NCBI GenBank assembly: GCA_963826795.1
Contig: CAWGYT010000006.1
Span: forward strand, 1 to 29,141
Length of the DNA: 29,141 nt
Direction: 5' to 3'
Source of the DNA: CAWGYT01 sp963826795
GTDB taxonomy: Bacteria > Planctomycetota > Planctomycetia > Pirellulales > Pirellulaceae
Positions 1-8,673 of this stretch are shown one piece after another; positions within the stretch are counted from its first letter, which is position 1, and each line of letters starts with the position of its first letter. A program made the translations under genes and the position numbers. The notes below the pieces were generated by a model, which had not been told where the DNA came from, did not search any database, and saw nothing but the letters and a program-made list of their open reading frames with translations.

Positions 1-1
1 G

Positions 2-73
2 TAGACCGTCTGAGTTTGTCTGAGTTTGTCGGTCTGAGTTTGTCGTCTGAGTTTGTCTGAGTTTGTCGGTCTT
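2..73. repeat. Short degenerate tandem repeat, core TGAGTTTGTC
   Basis: Five copies of the 10-mer TGAGTTTGTC are packed between 11 and 67, with GGTC or G between some of them. The array opens with TAGACCGTCTGAGTTTGTC. That opening closely resembles the unit TAGACCGTCTGGAGTTTTC found at 19283, 19305, 22687 and 23031, so the left edge seems to belong to the same intergenic repeat family. No reading frame of interest crosses it. Confidence 0.8.
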
Positions 74-285
74 CCTGATCATCCGCCGCGGGAAGACCTG
101 ACGCCTTTGGCGGGTTTGGGCCTGTTGCGACTGGCAAGTTGCGTCTTTCTTGATTAAGTTCAGCAGGCAAGGAGACGCGGCCCTTGCAGGCCCAGACATC
201 CCGTGAGACGGCCACTGACGGCTGACGCGTACTCGGTCTCGCGCGTCGTCCTTTCCGTCGGTTTACAAGAAGAGGTAATGTCGCC
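74..285. other. Upstream region of the first gene, no gene seen
   Basis: No convincing coding frame, RNA or sigma-70 promoter was recognised here. A purine-rich AGAGGT about 10 bases before the ATG at 286 looks like a ribosome binding site and supports that ATG as the true start of the next gene. Confidence 0.5.
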
Positions 286-1891
286 ATGACGAAATCCAAC
301 GGCTCCCAACTTCGAATCTTTGGCTTCGCCGTGCTGATCGCTGGCGGCGCCAGTTCTGGGATTGGCATCCAGCGGTGGTGCTGCCGAATTCAACGATCTA
401 TTGCATTATCTGTCCCCGTCGTCCAATGCAGTCGTCGCGGTCGATGCCGTTGCGCTGTTCGGCAGCGAGCTAGGCCGCGCCGATCACTGGCAGGAGGACT
501 ACCGCACGGGCGATCACGGCCACCCCCTGTTGATCCCGCCCGATGCCAAGCGAGTCGTCCTCGGCATGCAATTGGATCTCGATTCGCTGACCCCCACCCG
601 ACAGGTGGCTTCCATCGAGCTCGCGAGATCGGTCTCGGCAGGAGAATTGGCTGAGCGGCTCGAAGGATTGGCCGATTCCATCTCGGGCGTTGACGCGGTC
701 TGGCTCAAGAGCGGGGCCTGCGTGGTGATTTTCGCCCCAAACGTGGTGGGGATCATGGCACCCGCAGACCGTCAGACGGCGGCGAGATGGGTGCGCGATA
801 CCCGCGACGGCGACGCGTCCGAGCTTCCGGAGTACCTTCGAAAGGCGGTGCAAGAGTCCACGGACGGATCCACGGAGATCCGGATGGCACTGGATCTGGA
901 GGATGCCATTCGCCCGGAGGCGATTCGTCAGGCCGTTGCCAGGAGCCAATCGCTGCCGAAGGCCGACTCGGATCAAATCGCTAAGGTGTTGACCAGCCTG
1001 CGCGGGGTGTCGCTGAGCATCCAAGTGGGGCGCGAAGTCCAGGCCGAACTGGTCGCCGACTTTGCGACCGACACGCAGGTGCTGCAACCACACGCCAAAC
1101 CGTTTTTCTTGGAAGTCCTGACAAACGCCGGCGCGATGATCGACGAATTTAACGACTGGGACGCGGTCGGCCAGCGTGATCGGATCGGGATCGCCGGCCG
1201 CTTGACGCCGGCTGGAATGCGCAAAGTGCTCAGCTTGGCCTCGTTAGATGCCGGCGTTTTAACGCGTCCGAGTCCACCCGAGTCCTCGGCGGCCGCGGCG
1301 CCACCCGCCGCGTCTCCCGCCGCCGCTCGCCCAGCGCCCTCTCCGTCGGCGCCCGCAGCCACCACTAGCTCGATGGCCCTGCCGACGCTGCGCTATTTTC
1401 AGAATATCAGCCGATGTCTCAGTGATCTGGAACGGACTCAGCCGTCGTCCACCTGGTCCAGTGTCGCCTACTGGATGAGCAATTACAGCCGCAAAATCCG
1501 CCTGATGTCGACTCGCAACGTCGATCCCGACGCCATCACGTACGGGGAATCCGTGGCAAACCTCCTGGATGGCGCCGTGGCCAACATTCACGGTGTCACC
1601 CAACGGACGAAGGAGCGTACCGCGGCCATTCAGCCCAAGACGGATCTGTACTATGGATTCTCGTCATCATGGCGAACGGTGAACTACGGAGGTTATCGAA
1701 TGCCGATGTTCTATCGCCCCTTCGCCTATGGTGGCGTCGACATCGGCTCGGCGATTACGGAACGCGAAAAAGTCACCCAAGAGGAATACGACGAAGGCGC
1801 ACAGGTCGCGGACCAGATCATGAGCCAGCTCGAGAGTGAGACGACCCGAATCCGCCAAGCCTTGTCCGAGAGGTACGGCATGAAGTTCTGA
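286..1891 (+). CDS. Secreted protein of unknown function, frameshifted in the signal peptide
   Basis: The body of this gene is open from about 338 to 1891 (509 residues if started at the TTG at 362). That start is poor. An ATG at 286 with a good ribosome binding site encodes a typical signal-peptide start, MTKSNGSQLRIFGFAVLI, in the neighbouring frame. Removing one base near 340 joins it to LAAPVLGLA and then the body, which gives a complete signal peptide of about 27 residues. The mature protein has an N-terminal domain of about 270 residues, an Ala/Pro-rich linker near residues 300-340 and a C-terminal domain rich in aromatic residues and predicted helix (YYGFSSSWRTVNYGGYR). I do not recognise the family. 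It is probably an exported planctomycete protein. The frame break is either a sequencing error or a real mutation that would abolish export. Confidence 0.75.
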
Positions 1892-1920
1892 GGGACGAGA
1901 GTCCGTGTTGCCACGGGGTC

Positions 1921-1976
1921 GGCCCTCACCCGCTGCTACGCAGCGACCTCTCCCGGTCCCGGGAGAGGTGACATTG
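1921..1976. repeat. Palindromic intergenic repeat (CCTCTCCC...GGGAGAGG type)
   Basis: A near-perfect inverted repeat, CCTCTCCCGG tc CCGGGAGAGG, occupies 1947-1968. It is preceded by CCCTCACCCGCTGC, the same lead-in as the large repeat blocks at 19387, 19566, 22554 and 22876. It lies 30-85 bases after the stop of the previous gene and has no T-run, so it is a repeat-family member more than a classical terminator, although it could act as a hairpin in RNA. Confidence 0.75.
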
Positions 1977-1985
1977 ATTTGTCTC

Positions 1986-2090
1986 CGCTCCGCCTCGACT
2001 CGCTGCTCCGCTCCGCCTCGACTGGCTCTGCTCCGCCTCGACTGGCTCTGCTCCGCCTCGACTGGCTCTGCTCCGCCTCGACTGGCTCTA
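1986..2090. repeat. 20-bp tandem repeat upstream of the efflux operon
   Basis: Four units of CTCCGCCTCGACTGGCTCTG stand head to tail at 2011, 2031, 2051 and 2071. They are identical except for the last base of the fourth. A degenerate unit precedes them from 1986. The array ends 14-17 bases before the start codon of the adaptor gene, so it takes up the expected promoter and leader region. A 20-bp period puts every unit on nearly the same face of the DNA helix. Confidence 0.9.
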
Positions 2091-2103
2091 TGGTAAGATC
2101 GCT

Positions 2104-3327
2104 GTGATGAGTCCCGACAAGCAAACGCTCGATGCACTGCGTATCGACCGCACCGGAGTACGCAACCCCAGGCCGCTTGGCGCCATCGCGGTGGTAGCTT
2201 CGTTGCTGATTTCGACGGCTGCGGGACTGATCTGGTGGTACAATCTGCCTCAAATGACGGAGGTTCGCACCACGGCGGTGCGGGAGGTCTTGGGTGGCGG
2301 CGGGGCGGAACGGGTCTTGCTTAACGCGTCGGGCTACGTCACGGCGCGGCGCACCGCCACGGTCTCGTCGAAGGTGACAGGAAAGGTGGTGGAGGTCTTG
2401 GTCGAGGAAGGTAAGGAGGTGACGGAAGGAGAGGTGTTGGCGCGGATTGATTCGTCCAATGTGGAAAAAAATCTGCAGCTTGCCGAAGCGCAGTTGGAAT
2501 CGGCGCGGAAGGGCCTGGAAGAGACGCGAGCCAATCTGCATCAGGCCGAGCGCGAACTGGGGCGCGTCACCCAGCTGGCGGCCAGTCGCGCGGCCAGCCA
2601 GTCGGAATTGGACCGCGCCGATACGGATGTGATGTCCACCAGGGCTCGGTTGGAACGGCAAATCGCCGACGTGGCGGTCAGTGAGCGAGAATTGGCGATC
2701 TGGCAGCAGCAACTTGACGACACGATCATTCGCGCCCCTTTCGCCGGTGTGGTGACGTCGAAGGATGCCCAGCCCGGCGAAATGGTCTCGCCGATTTCCG
2801 CCGGAGGCGGATTCATCCGAACGGGCATCTGCACGCTCGTGGATATGTCCTCCCTGGAGATCGAAGTGGACGTCAGTGAAAGTTACATCAATCGCGTCGA
2901 GGCAGGCCAGGCCGTCGAAGCCACACTCGATGCCTACCCCGGGTGGAGCATCCCGGCGCGCGTCATCGCCATTGTTCCGACGGCCGATCGGCAGAAAGCT
3001 ACCGTCAAAGTGCGTGTCGGTTTCGAGCAGCTCGACCCGCGGATCCTGCCGGAAATGAGCGTTAAGGTCGCCTTCCAGAACAAAGCAGCGCCCGTCGCTT
3101 CCGCACCGCGTCTCACGATCCCGCTCGGCGGCCTGTATCAGCACGAGGGGCAAGATGTGGTCTGGATCGTCCGCGATAATCGGGCGGAACGGCGCGCCGT
3201 GAAGGTCGCGGAACGGTCCGGTGATCAAGTCGCGATTTCGGCCGGCATTACCGCGGGGGAACGCGTCGTGGTGGAAGGCGCCGATCGATTGGTCGACAAC
3301 GCTCGAGTCAGGGAGACACAAGAATGA
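2104..3327 (+). CDS. HlyD/MacA-like periplasmic adaptor of an ABC exporter
   Basis: This is a membrane-fusion (adaptor) subunit that links an inner-membrane ABC exporter to the periplasm or outer envelope. The N-terminus has one membrane segment (residues about 20-40, AIAVVASLLISTAAGLIWW). A lipoyl-like half motif follows (GYVTARRTATVSSKVTGKV), then a charged helical hairpin at about 115-200 that reads as coiled coil, then the second lipoyl half (IIRAPFAGVVTSKDAQPGE) and a beta-barrel domain. The length of 407 residues is normal for the family. The start is the GTG at 2104 or, more likely, the ATG at 2107. The gene overlaps the ATPase start by ATGA at 3324, so the two are translationally coupled. 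The substrate cannot be told from sequence; macrolide, lipoprotein or glycolipid export are the usual roles. Confidence 0.9.
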   Translation: MMSPDKQTLDALRIDRTGVRNPRPLGAIAVVASLLISTAAGLIWWYNLPQMTEVRTTAVREVLGGGGAERVLLNASGYVTARRTATVSSKVTGKVVEVLVEEGKEVTEGEVLARIDSSNVEKNLQLAEAQLESARKGLEETRANLHQAERELGRVTQLAASRAASQSELDRADTDVMSTRARLERQIADVAVSERELAIWQQQLDDTIIRAPFAGVVTSKDAQPGEMVSPISAGGGFIRTGICTLVDMSSLEIEVDVSESYINRVEAGQAVEATLDAYPGWSIPARVIAIVPTADRQKATVKVRVGFEQLDPRILPEMSVKVAFQNKAAPVASAPRLTIPLGGLYQHEGQDVVWIVRDNRAERRAVKVAERSGDQVAISAGITAGERVVVEGADRLVDNARVRETQE

Positions 3328-4022
3328 CCCCCGGTGAGCAGCCGCTGGTTCGCATCCACAACGTCGACAAAACGTTTCGACGGGGCACCGAGGAAATCCA
3401 TGTGCTCTCCGAGCTGAATCTGGAAGTACCCGCCGGTGAGTTCTTGGCCCTGATGGGGCCCTCCGGGTCGGGCAAGTCCACGCTCCTGAACCTGATCGGC
3501 GGACTCGATCGGCCCACGCAGGGGTCCGTTGAAGTCGGAGACCAACGGATCGACCGCATGTCGGACCGCCAGTTGGCGGCCTGGCGCGCACGACACGTCG
3601 GCCTCGTGTTTCAATTCTACAACCTGCTGCCCGTCCTCTCGGCTGAACGAAACATCGAGTTGCCGCTGCTGCTGACGCACCTCTCCAAGTCCCAGCGACG
3701 TCAACACGTCGAAGCGGCCCTGAAAGTGGTCGGGTTGCCTCATCGGGCCCGGCACTTCCCCCGCACGCTTTCAGGTGGCGAACAGCAGCGCGTGGGGATC
3801 GCGCGGGCCATTGTGACAGATCCGACCCTTTTGTTGTGTGATGAGCCCACAGGAGATCTCGATCGAAAGTCGGGAGATGAAATCCTGGCACTGCTGCAGG
3901 CACTTAATCGCGAACATGGCAAGACCATCATCATGGTGACGCATGACCCCCACGCGTCCGCTCGTGCGTCGCGGACGCTGTACTTGGAAAAAGGCCAGTT
4001 TTTCGCGGAGAAACCGGAATGA
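3324..4022 (+). CDS. ABC transporter ATP-binding protein, MacB/LolD type
   Basis: This cytoplasmic ATPase of 232 residues powers the neighbouring permeases. Visible motifs are Walker A GPSGSGKST (residues 45-53), the Q-loop in LVFQFYNLLP, the ABC signature LSGGEQQRVGIARA, Walker B LLLCDEPTGDLD and the switch histidine in IIMVTHD. The short form without a fused permease and the 'FQFYNLLP' loop are typical of the LolD/MacB/DevA group. The gene overlaps its neighbours on both sides by four bases (ATGA at 3324 and at 4019), which marks a tight operon. The frame is intact. Confidence 0.95.
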   Translation: MTPGEQPLVRIHNVDKTFRRGTEEIHVLSELNLEVPAGEFLALMGPSGSGKSTLLNLIGGLDRPTQGSVEVGDQRIDRMSDRQLAAWRARHVGLVFQFYNLLPVLSAERNIELPLLLTHLSKSQRRQHVEAALKVVGLPHRARHFPRTLSGGEQQRVGIARAIVTDPTLLLCDEPTGDLDRKSGDEILALLQALNREHGKTIIMVTHDPHASARASRTLYLEKGQFFAEKPE

Positions 4023-5180
4023 AATTCCTCTCTCTGGTCTGGAGCAATCTCAAACGAAAGAAACTGCGCACCTGGCTGACGTTGCTTTCGATCTGCGTCG
4101 CCTTTCTGTTGTTTGGATTGCTCTGTGCGATTAAAGAGGCCTTCACCGCCGGCGTGAGCATGGCCGATGCCGACCGACTGATCGTCCGTCACAAAGTCTC
4201 GCTGATCATGCCGCTGCCCGAGTCGTACCGTCGGCGAATGGAACAGATTGCCGGGGTTGAGACGGCCGTCCACTTGACCTGGTTCAACGGCATCTATCAG
4301 AACGAGCCGAAGAATTTTTTCGCCAGCATGCCGGTTTCTGATCCGGAAACGTTTCTCACCATGTGGCCCGAATACCTGCTGCCCGCAGAGCAGAAGCAGG
4401 CCTGGTTGACAACGCGGTCGGGCGCCATCGTCGGCCGTGCGCTCGCCGATCGGTTCGGGTGGAAGATGTGGCGACCGGGTGCCGTTGATGTCGCCGCTCT
4501 GGCCGAACAAATCGGGCGGCGCGTGGGAATTCGATTTGGTCGGGATCTACGAGGGGGCGGCCAAGGCAACCGACACGTCGCAGTTCTTTTTCCGCTACGA
4601 CTTTTTTGACGAAGGACGTGCCGAAGGCGAGGGACAAGTGGGCTGGTACGCGGTTCGCGTCGATGATCCTGACCACGCGGCGGCGGTTGCCGAGGCAATC
4701 GATCGCGAATTCGCCAACTCGCCGTATGAGACCAAGGCCGAGCCGGAGGGAGCCTTCGCGCAGGGCTTCGTCCAGCAAATTGGCGACGTGGGGTCCATGC
4801 TCGTCGCGATCCTGAGCGCGGTGTTCTTCACGATTCTCCTGGTGGCCGGTAATACCATGGCGCAATCGGTGCGTGAGCGGACCGAGGAGCTCGGAGTACT
4901 CAAAGCGATGGGATTCACCAACCGACTTGTGCTCGGATTGGTCCTCGCCGAATCGTGCGTGCTGGCAGCCGCCGGCGGGCTGGTGGGACTGGTGGCGGCC
5001 TGGCTGGCCACCGCCGGGGGAAGCCCCGTGCCGACGATTCTGCCGGTGTTTTACCTTCCGGTCCGTGATCTGATCCTGGGCGTGCTGCTGGTCTTCGCGC
5101 TGGGCCTCGTGGCAGGAATCTTGCCCGCCATGGAGGCCATGCGTCTGCGAATCGCCCAGGCCTTGAGGAGAGGCGCGTGA
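4019..5180 (+). CDS. FtsX/MacB-like ABC permease, broken by one extra base at about 4469
   Basis: This is the first of two permeases for the exporter. Frame one runs from the ATG at 4019 through an N-terminal membrane segment (LLSICVAFLLFGLLCAI) and the start of the extracytoplasmic domain, to ADRFGWKM at 4468. The family sequence then continues in another frame as GDRVPLMSPLWPNKSGGAWEF from 4470, and leads to three C-terminal membrane segments and the FtsX motif ERTEELGVLKAMGF. Leaving out T4469 gives one continuous protein of about 386 residues, the normal size. As written, translation would stop at 4609. The break is either an assembly error or a real mutation that disables the exporter. 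The stop overlaps the GTG start of the next gene. Confidence 0.85.
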
Positions 5181-6367
5181 TCAATTGGCTTTCGCAAATC
5201 GCCTCGGTGACGTCGTACAACTTGCGGACGATTCCGGAACGTAAAGGAGCGGCCGTGGCGGCGGCGGTTGGAATCGCCGGCGTGGTGGCGGTATTCGTCG
5301 GCGTCTTTTCCATCGCCGAGGGATTCCGCGCCGCGATGACGGTCGCCGGCGCCGACGACGTGGCGATCGTGCTGCGGAGCGGCGCCGATAGCGAAATGAG
5401 CAGCGGCCTGTCTCGCGATGAAGTTCGGCTGATCGCCGACGCACCCGGCGTGGTGCGCGATGCCAAAATGCCGCTCGCATCGGCCGAGCTGTTCGTGATG
5501 ATTAATCTTCCCAAACGCTCCACGGGAACCGATGCCAACGTGCCGTTGCGCGGAGTTGAGCAAGCCGCGACGGCGGTCCGAGGCGATCTTCGGATCGTGG
5601 AGGGACGCCAGTTCGCTTCGGGCCGTAACGAAGTGATGGTCGGAGCGGGTGCCGCCCGCGCGTTCGCCGGCCTGGAGGTCGGCAAATCCATTCGCGTGGG
5701 CCCCAACGACTGGACCGTGGTGGGGATCTTCACCGGTGGAGGCGGCGCCGCGGAATCGGAAGTATGGACCGACGCGGCCGTGCTGCAGCCGGCCTACAAT
5801 CGGGGCGATACCTACCAATCGGTTTTGGTACGCTTGGAATCGCCCGACGCGTTTCTTTCGTTCAAAGACGCGTTGACGACGAATCCGCAATTGAAAGTCC
5901 GAGTCCTGCGGCAATCCGAGTATCTCGCCGAGCAGTCCAGCGCGCTGACCGAGTTCATCGAGACCTTTGGCCTGAGTATCGCCGGGCTGATGGCCTTGGG
6001 AGCGCTGTTTGGTGCGCTCAACACGATGTACAACTCCGTGGCCAGCCGGCAGGTCGAGATCGCCACCTTGCGGGCGCTGGGCTTCGGGGCGAGCCCCGTC
6101 GTGGTCTCGGTCATGGTCGAATCGCTCGTCCTGGCCCTGGTGGGCGGCGCCTTGGGAGCGACGATCGCCTATCTGACATTTGACGGATACCAGGCGGCCA
6201 CCATCAACTGGCAAACGTTCAGCCAAGTTGCGTTTTCGTTCGCCGTGACACCTCGGTTGCTCGTGCTGGCGATCTTCTGGGCGGCCGTCATCGGATTGCT
6301 GGGCGGAATGCTCCCCGCGATTCGCGCCGCCCGTCTCCCGATTGCGACCGCCTTGCGGGAAACCTAA
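5177..6367 (+). CDS. FtsX/MacB-like ABC permease, second subunit
   Basis: This intact permease of 396 residues starts with GTG at 5177, overlapping the previous stop. It has an N-terminal membrane segment (residues about 25-50, AAAVGIAGVVAVFVGVFSIAEG), a periplasmic MacB-like domain of about 210 residues, and three C-terminal membrane segments. Between them lies the FtsX coupling motif SRQVEIATLRALGFG, which contacts the ATPase. Two different permeases next to one ATPase suggest a heterodimeric transporter. The gene ends the operon and is followed 27 bases later by a strong hairpin. Confidence 0.93.
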   Translation: MINWLSQIASVTSYNLRTIPERKGAAVAAAVGIAGVVAVFVGVFSIAEGFRAAMTVAGADDVAIVLRSGADSEMSSGLSRDEVRLIADAPGVVRDAKMPLASAELFVMINLPKRSTGTDANVPLRGVEQAATAVRGDLRIVEGRQFASGRNEVMVGAGAARAFAGLEVGKSIRVGPNDWTVVGIFTGGGGAAESEVWTDAAVLQPAYNRGDTYQSVLVRLESPDAFLSFKDALTTNPQLKVRVLRQSEYLAEQSSALTEFIETFGLSIAGLMALGALFGALNTMYNSVASRQVEIATLRALGFGASPVVVSVMVESLVLALVGGALGATIAYLTFDGYQAATINWQTFSQVAFSFAVTPRLLVLAIFWAAVIGLLGGMLPAIRAARLPIATALRET

Positions 6368-6393
6368 AGGCCCAGCCAATCGGCCGCGCCGGC

Positions 6394-6421
6394 CGAATTC
6401 GGGACGCCGATCCCGAATTCG
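6394..6421. terminator. Perfect 11-bp hairpin after the ABC exporter operon
   Basis: CGAATTCGGGA, a six-base loop, and TCCCGAATTCG form a perfect inverted repeat starting 27 bases after the permease stop. There is no T-run after it, so it is not a textbook rho-independent terminator. Its place at the operon end makes transcript termination or 3' end protection the likely role. A protein-binding palindrome is the alternative. Confidence 0.55.
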
Positions 6422-6480
6422 CCACCGATCCCGAGCGTGCCTCGCCCCCCCGATCCGACGTGCTCGATCGCGGCTGACAC

Positions 6481-6508
6481 TTGCAAGTTGGGAAATCTCG
6501 TGTAGTCT
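6481..6508 (+). promoter_or_regulatory. Weak candidate promoter for the chemosensory operon
   Basis: TTGCAA at 6481 and TAGTCT at 6503 are separated by 16 bases. They lie about 120 bases before the cheW start in the only gap large enough to hold the operon promoter. Both boxes match the sigma-70 consensus only partly (4/6 and 3/6), so this is a suggestion only. The rest of 6368-6630 holds nothing else that I can recognise. Confidence 0.25.
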
Positions 6509-6630
6509 CAAGAGCTTAGGCGGTCCCGGTCGTTGTCCCTTGGGTGAGGTAGTTGGTCGCGGCGATACCCGGCGAGCCGGCTTGTCGACGAGCGTGCTCA
6601 TCTCTCGTCCCGTGAATCCAGTGATACAAC

Positions 6631-7158
6631 ATGTCTGCGCCGCGATTGCCAAGTGTCGAGAGCGACCCGCTTGCGAGGAAAAAAAAAGCGTCGCAATTCG
6701 TTGGCTTTCAACTCGCCGACCAGGAGTACGCGTTTCGGATCGAGCAGATTCAGGAGATTGTCATCCTGGATCAAGTCACGAAAACACCGCAGGTGCCTGA
6801 CTACGTCGAGGGCGTCAGCAACCTGCGGGGGTCGATCATTCCCATTATCAATCTTCGCACGCTGTTCGGCTTGGAGCCCAAGCCGGTGGATCGCGACACA
6901 CGGACAATCGTGGTCAACGTCGGCGCACGGACCATGGGCTGCACGGTGGACATGGTCTCGCAGGTGGTTCGGATCCTGGACGAAAACATCCAGGCCGCCC
7001 CGGAAACCGTCACCGCCAACGGCGCGCGTTACATTGCCGGATTCGCCCGTCATCAGGGTCGACTGATGATCTTGTTGGATATTGACGAGCTGCTTGACCC
7101 GGCCAAGCTCGATCAAGTCAGCCAGGCGGCGTTGCCTGATTTTCCCAGGCAGGCCTAA
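6631..7158 (+). CDS. cheW: CheW chemotaxis coupling protein
   Basis: A single CheW/SH3-like domain protein of 175 residues that couples the receptor to CheA in the cytoplasm. Characteristic stretches are FQLADQEYAFRIEQIQEIV, VEGVSNLRGSIIPIINLRTLFGL and the C-terminal YIAGFARHQGRLMILLDIDELL. The first 20 residues are a variable leader and contain Lys-Lys-Lys encoded by a run of nine A (6679-6687). The ATG at 6631 has no strong ribosome binding site. CheW is the first gene of the chemosensory operon, with the receptor 94 bases downstream. Confidence 0.95.
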   Translation: MSAPRLPSVESDPLARKKKASQFVGFQLADQEYAFRIEQIQEIVILDQVTKTPQVPDYVEGVSNLRGSIIPIINLRTLFGLEPKPVDRDTRTIVVNVGARTMGCTVDMVSQVVRILDENIQAAPETVTANGARYIAGFARHQGRLMILLDIDELLDPAKLDQVSQAALPDFPRQA

Positions 7159-7252
7159 CGCCCGTGCCAGCCGGACGGTAGTCCATCGCCGCGACGAAAA
7201 TCTCCGACGGCAGTCTCAGTCGGTCCACTCCCTTCAGACCCGGATCAAGTAC

Positions 7253-8659
7253 ATGGCACAAGCACGCAACCGACGCACGACCCGCAAGCCCGCCGGTTCC
7301 GCCCCGGAATCGCGCACGATCACTGGGGCGGCCGATCAGGCCGCGATCGCCGCCGCGCTGAACAAGTCGTTGGCGATTATCGAGTTTCAACTGGATGGCA
7401 CGATCTTGACCGCCAACGAGAATTTCCTGCGCGTGATGGGCTACTCGCTTGACGAGATCCAGGGACGACATCACAGCATGTTCGTTGACGAGGCGACCCG
7501 GCTGACCAGCGAATACCGCGAGTTTTGGGCCAAACTCAACCGGGGTGAATTTCAGGCCGGACAATACAAGCGACTCGGCCACGGAGGCCATGAGGTGTGG
7601 CTGCAGGCGACCTACAACCCGGTGCTCGACAAGAGCGGTCGGCCGGTCAAGGTCGTGAAATTTGCCGCCGACGTTACGAAGGCAACTCTGGAGCAGGAGC
7701 GGATAAAGGAGCGGGAAAGGCAATTGCAGAAGGAGCAACAGCTGGCCAAGGAAGAACTGGAACGCAAAGTCAGCGCGCTCATGCGAATTGTCACCGCGGC
7801 CGCCGCGGGTGACTTGACCGGCCAAAGCGACGTCAGCGGCGACGACGATATGGGGCGGCTGGCAGCCGGCATTTGCAAGATGCTGGCCGACCTGCGGAAT
7901 GTCATTAGTCAAGTTGTCGAGGCCGCCAACCAGCAGAACGAAGGGGCCCGGACGATTGCCGAAAGCAGCGGACACCTGAGCGAAGGTGCTCAGTCGCAGG
8001 CCGCGTCGGTCGAAGAGATGACGGCCTCGGTCGAGGAACTCATTCGCTCAATTGAAGTGATTTCCAAAAGCGCCGCCGATTCGAAAACACAGGCCGACGA
8101 GACGGTCGGGCTGGCCAAGGACGGCGGGATGACGGTCACCGAAGCCGTCAACTCGATGCGGCTGATTCAAAAGTCGAGCGAACAGATCAACGACATCATT
8201 CAGGTCATCAGCGAGATTGCCAGTCAGACGAATCTGCTCGCCCTGAACGCGGCGATCGAGGCAGCTCGCGCCGGCGAGCACGGCCTGGGATTCGCCGTGG
8301 TGGCCGATGAGGTCCGCAAGTTGGCGGAGCGTTCGAGCGAGGCGGCGAAGGAGATCACGCAGTTGATCAAGGAGTCTTCCCGGCGCGTCGAAGAAGGGGC
8401 GAATCTGTCGGAAAAAGTCGGCGAGGCGCTCAAAGCGATCGTCGAGGCCGTGGACAAAACGGCGACCGGCATCGCCAAGATCGCGGCATCCACCGAAACC
8501 CAGGCGGCCAGCACCGCGGAGGTCAAAACGGCCATCCATTCGGTTTCACACACGACCGAATCCAACGCGGCCGCGGCGGAAGAAATGGCGGCCGGCGCGG
8601 AGCAACTTGGGGCCCAGGCCGAAAGCTTGCGCAACTTGGTCTCGAAGTTCAAAGCCTGA
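7253..8659 (+). CDS. Soluble PAS-domain methyl-accepting chemotaxis receptor
   Basis: This receptor has 468 residues if started at the ATG at 7253. The frame is open further upstream, but that part overlaps cheW and does not look real. There is no membrane segment. A PAS domain lies at about 30-142 (LAIIEFQLDGTILTANENFLRVMGYSLDEI), of the kind seen in BdlA/Aer-type proteins. A charged helix (143-175) and a HAMP-like piece around GDLTGQSDVSGDDDMGRLA follow. The rest is the methyl-accepting signalling domain with the conserved hairpin tip IEAARAGEHGLGFAVVADEV near 335-355. It probably senses an internal signal such as redox state, oxygen or a metabolite; no heme or flavin ligand can be assigned from sequence. 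Glu/Gln-rich adaptation sites fit with the neighbouring cheR, cheB and cheD. Confidence 0.93.
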   Translation: MAQARNRRTTRKPAGSAPESRTITGAADQAAIAAALNKSLAIIEFQLDGTILTANENFLRVMGYSLDEIQGRHHSMFVDEATRLTSEYREFWAKLNRGEFQAGQYKRLGHGGHEVWLQATYNPVLDKSGRPVKVVKFAADVTKATLEQERIKERERQLQKEQQLAKEELERKVSALMRIVTAAAAGDLTGQSDVSGDDDMGRLAAGICKMLADLRNVISQVVEAANQQNEGARTIAESSGHLSEGAQSQAASVEEMTASVEELIRSIEVISKSAADSKTQADETVGLAKDGGMTVTEAVNSMRLIQKSSEQINDIIQVISEIASQTNLLALNAAIEAARAGEHGLGFAVVADEVRKLAERSSEAAKEITQLIKESSRRVEEGANLSEKVGEALKAIVEAVDKTATGIAKIAASTETQAASTAEVKTAIHSVSHTTESNAAAAEEMAAGAEQLGAQAESLRNLVSKFKA

Positions 8660-8673
8660 ACAGGTGCCGTGAC

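Noticed and set aside
1936..3903. Long minus-strand open frame opposite the adaptor and ATPase genes
   Set aside because: It is antisense to two well-conserved genes, has biased His/Arg/Pro composition, and starts in the tandem repeat. It is a high-GC shadow frame.
5051..6652. Minus-strand frame of 533 codons opposite the second permease
   Set aside because: It is the mirror of a clear FtsX permease. The translation is low-complexity Arg/Gly/His and has no start signal.
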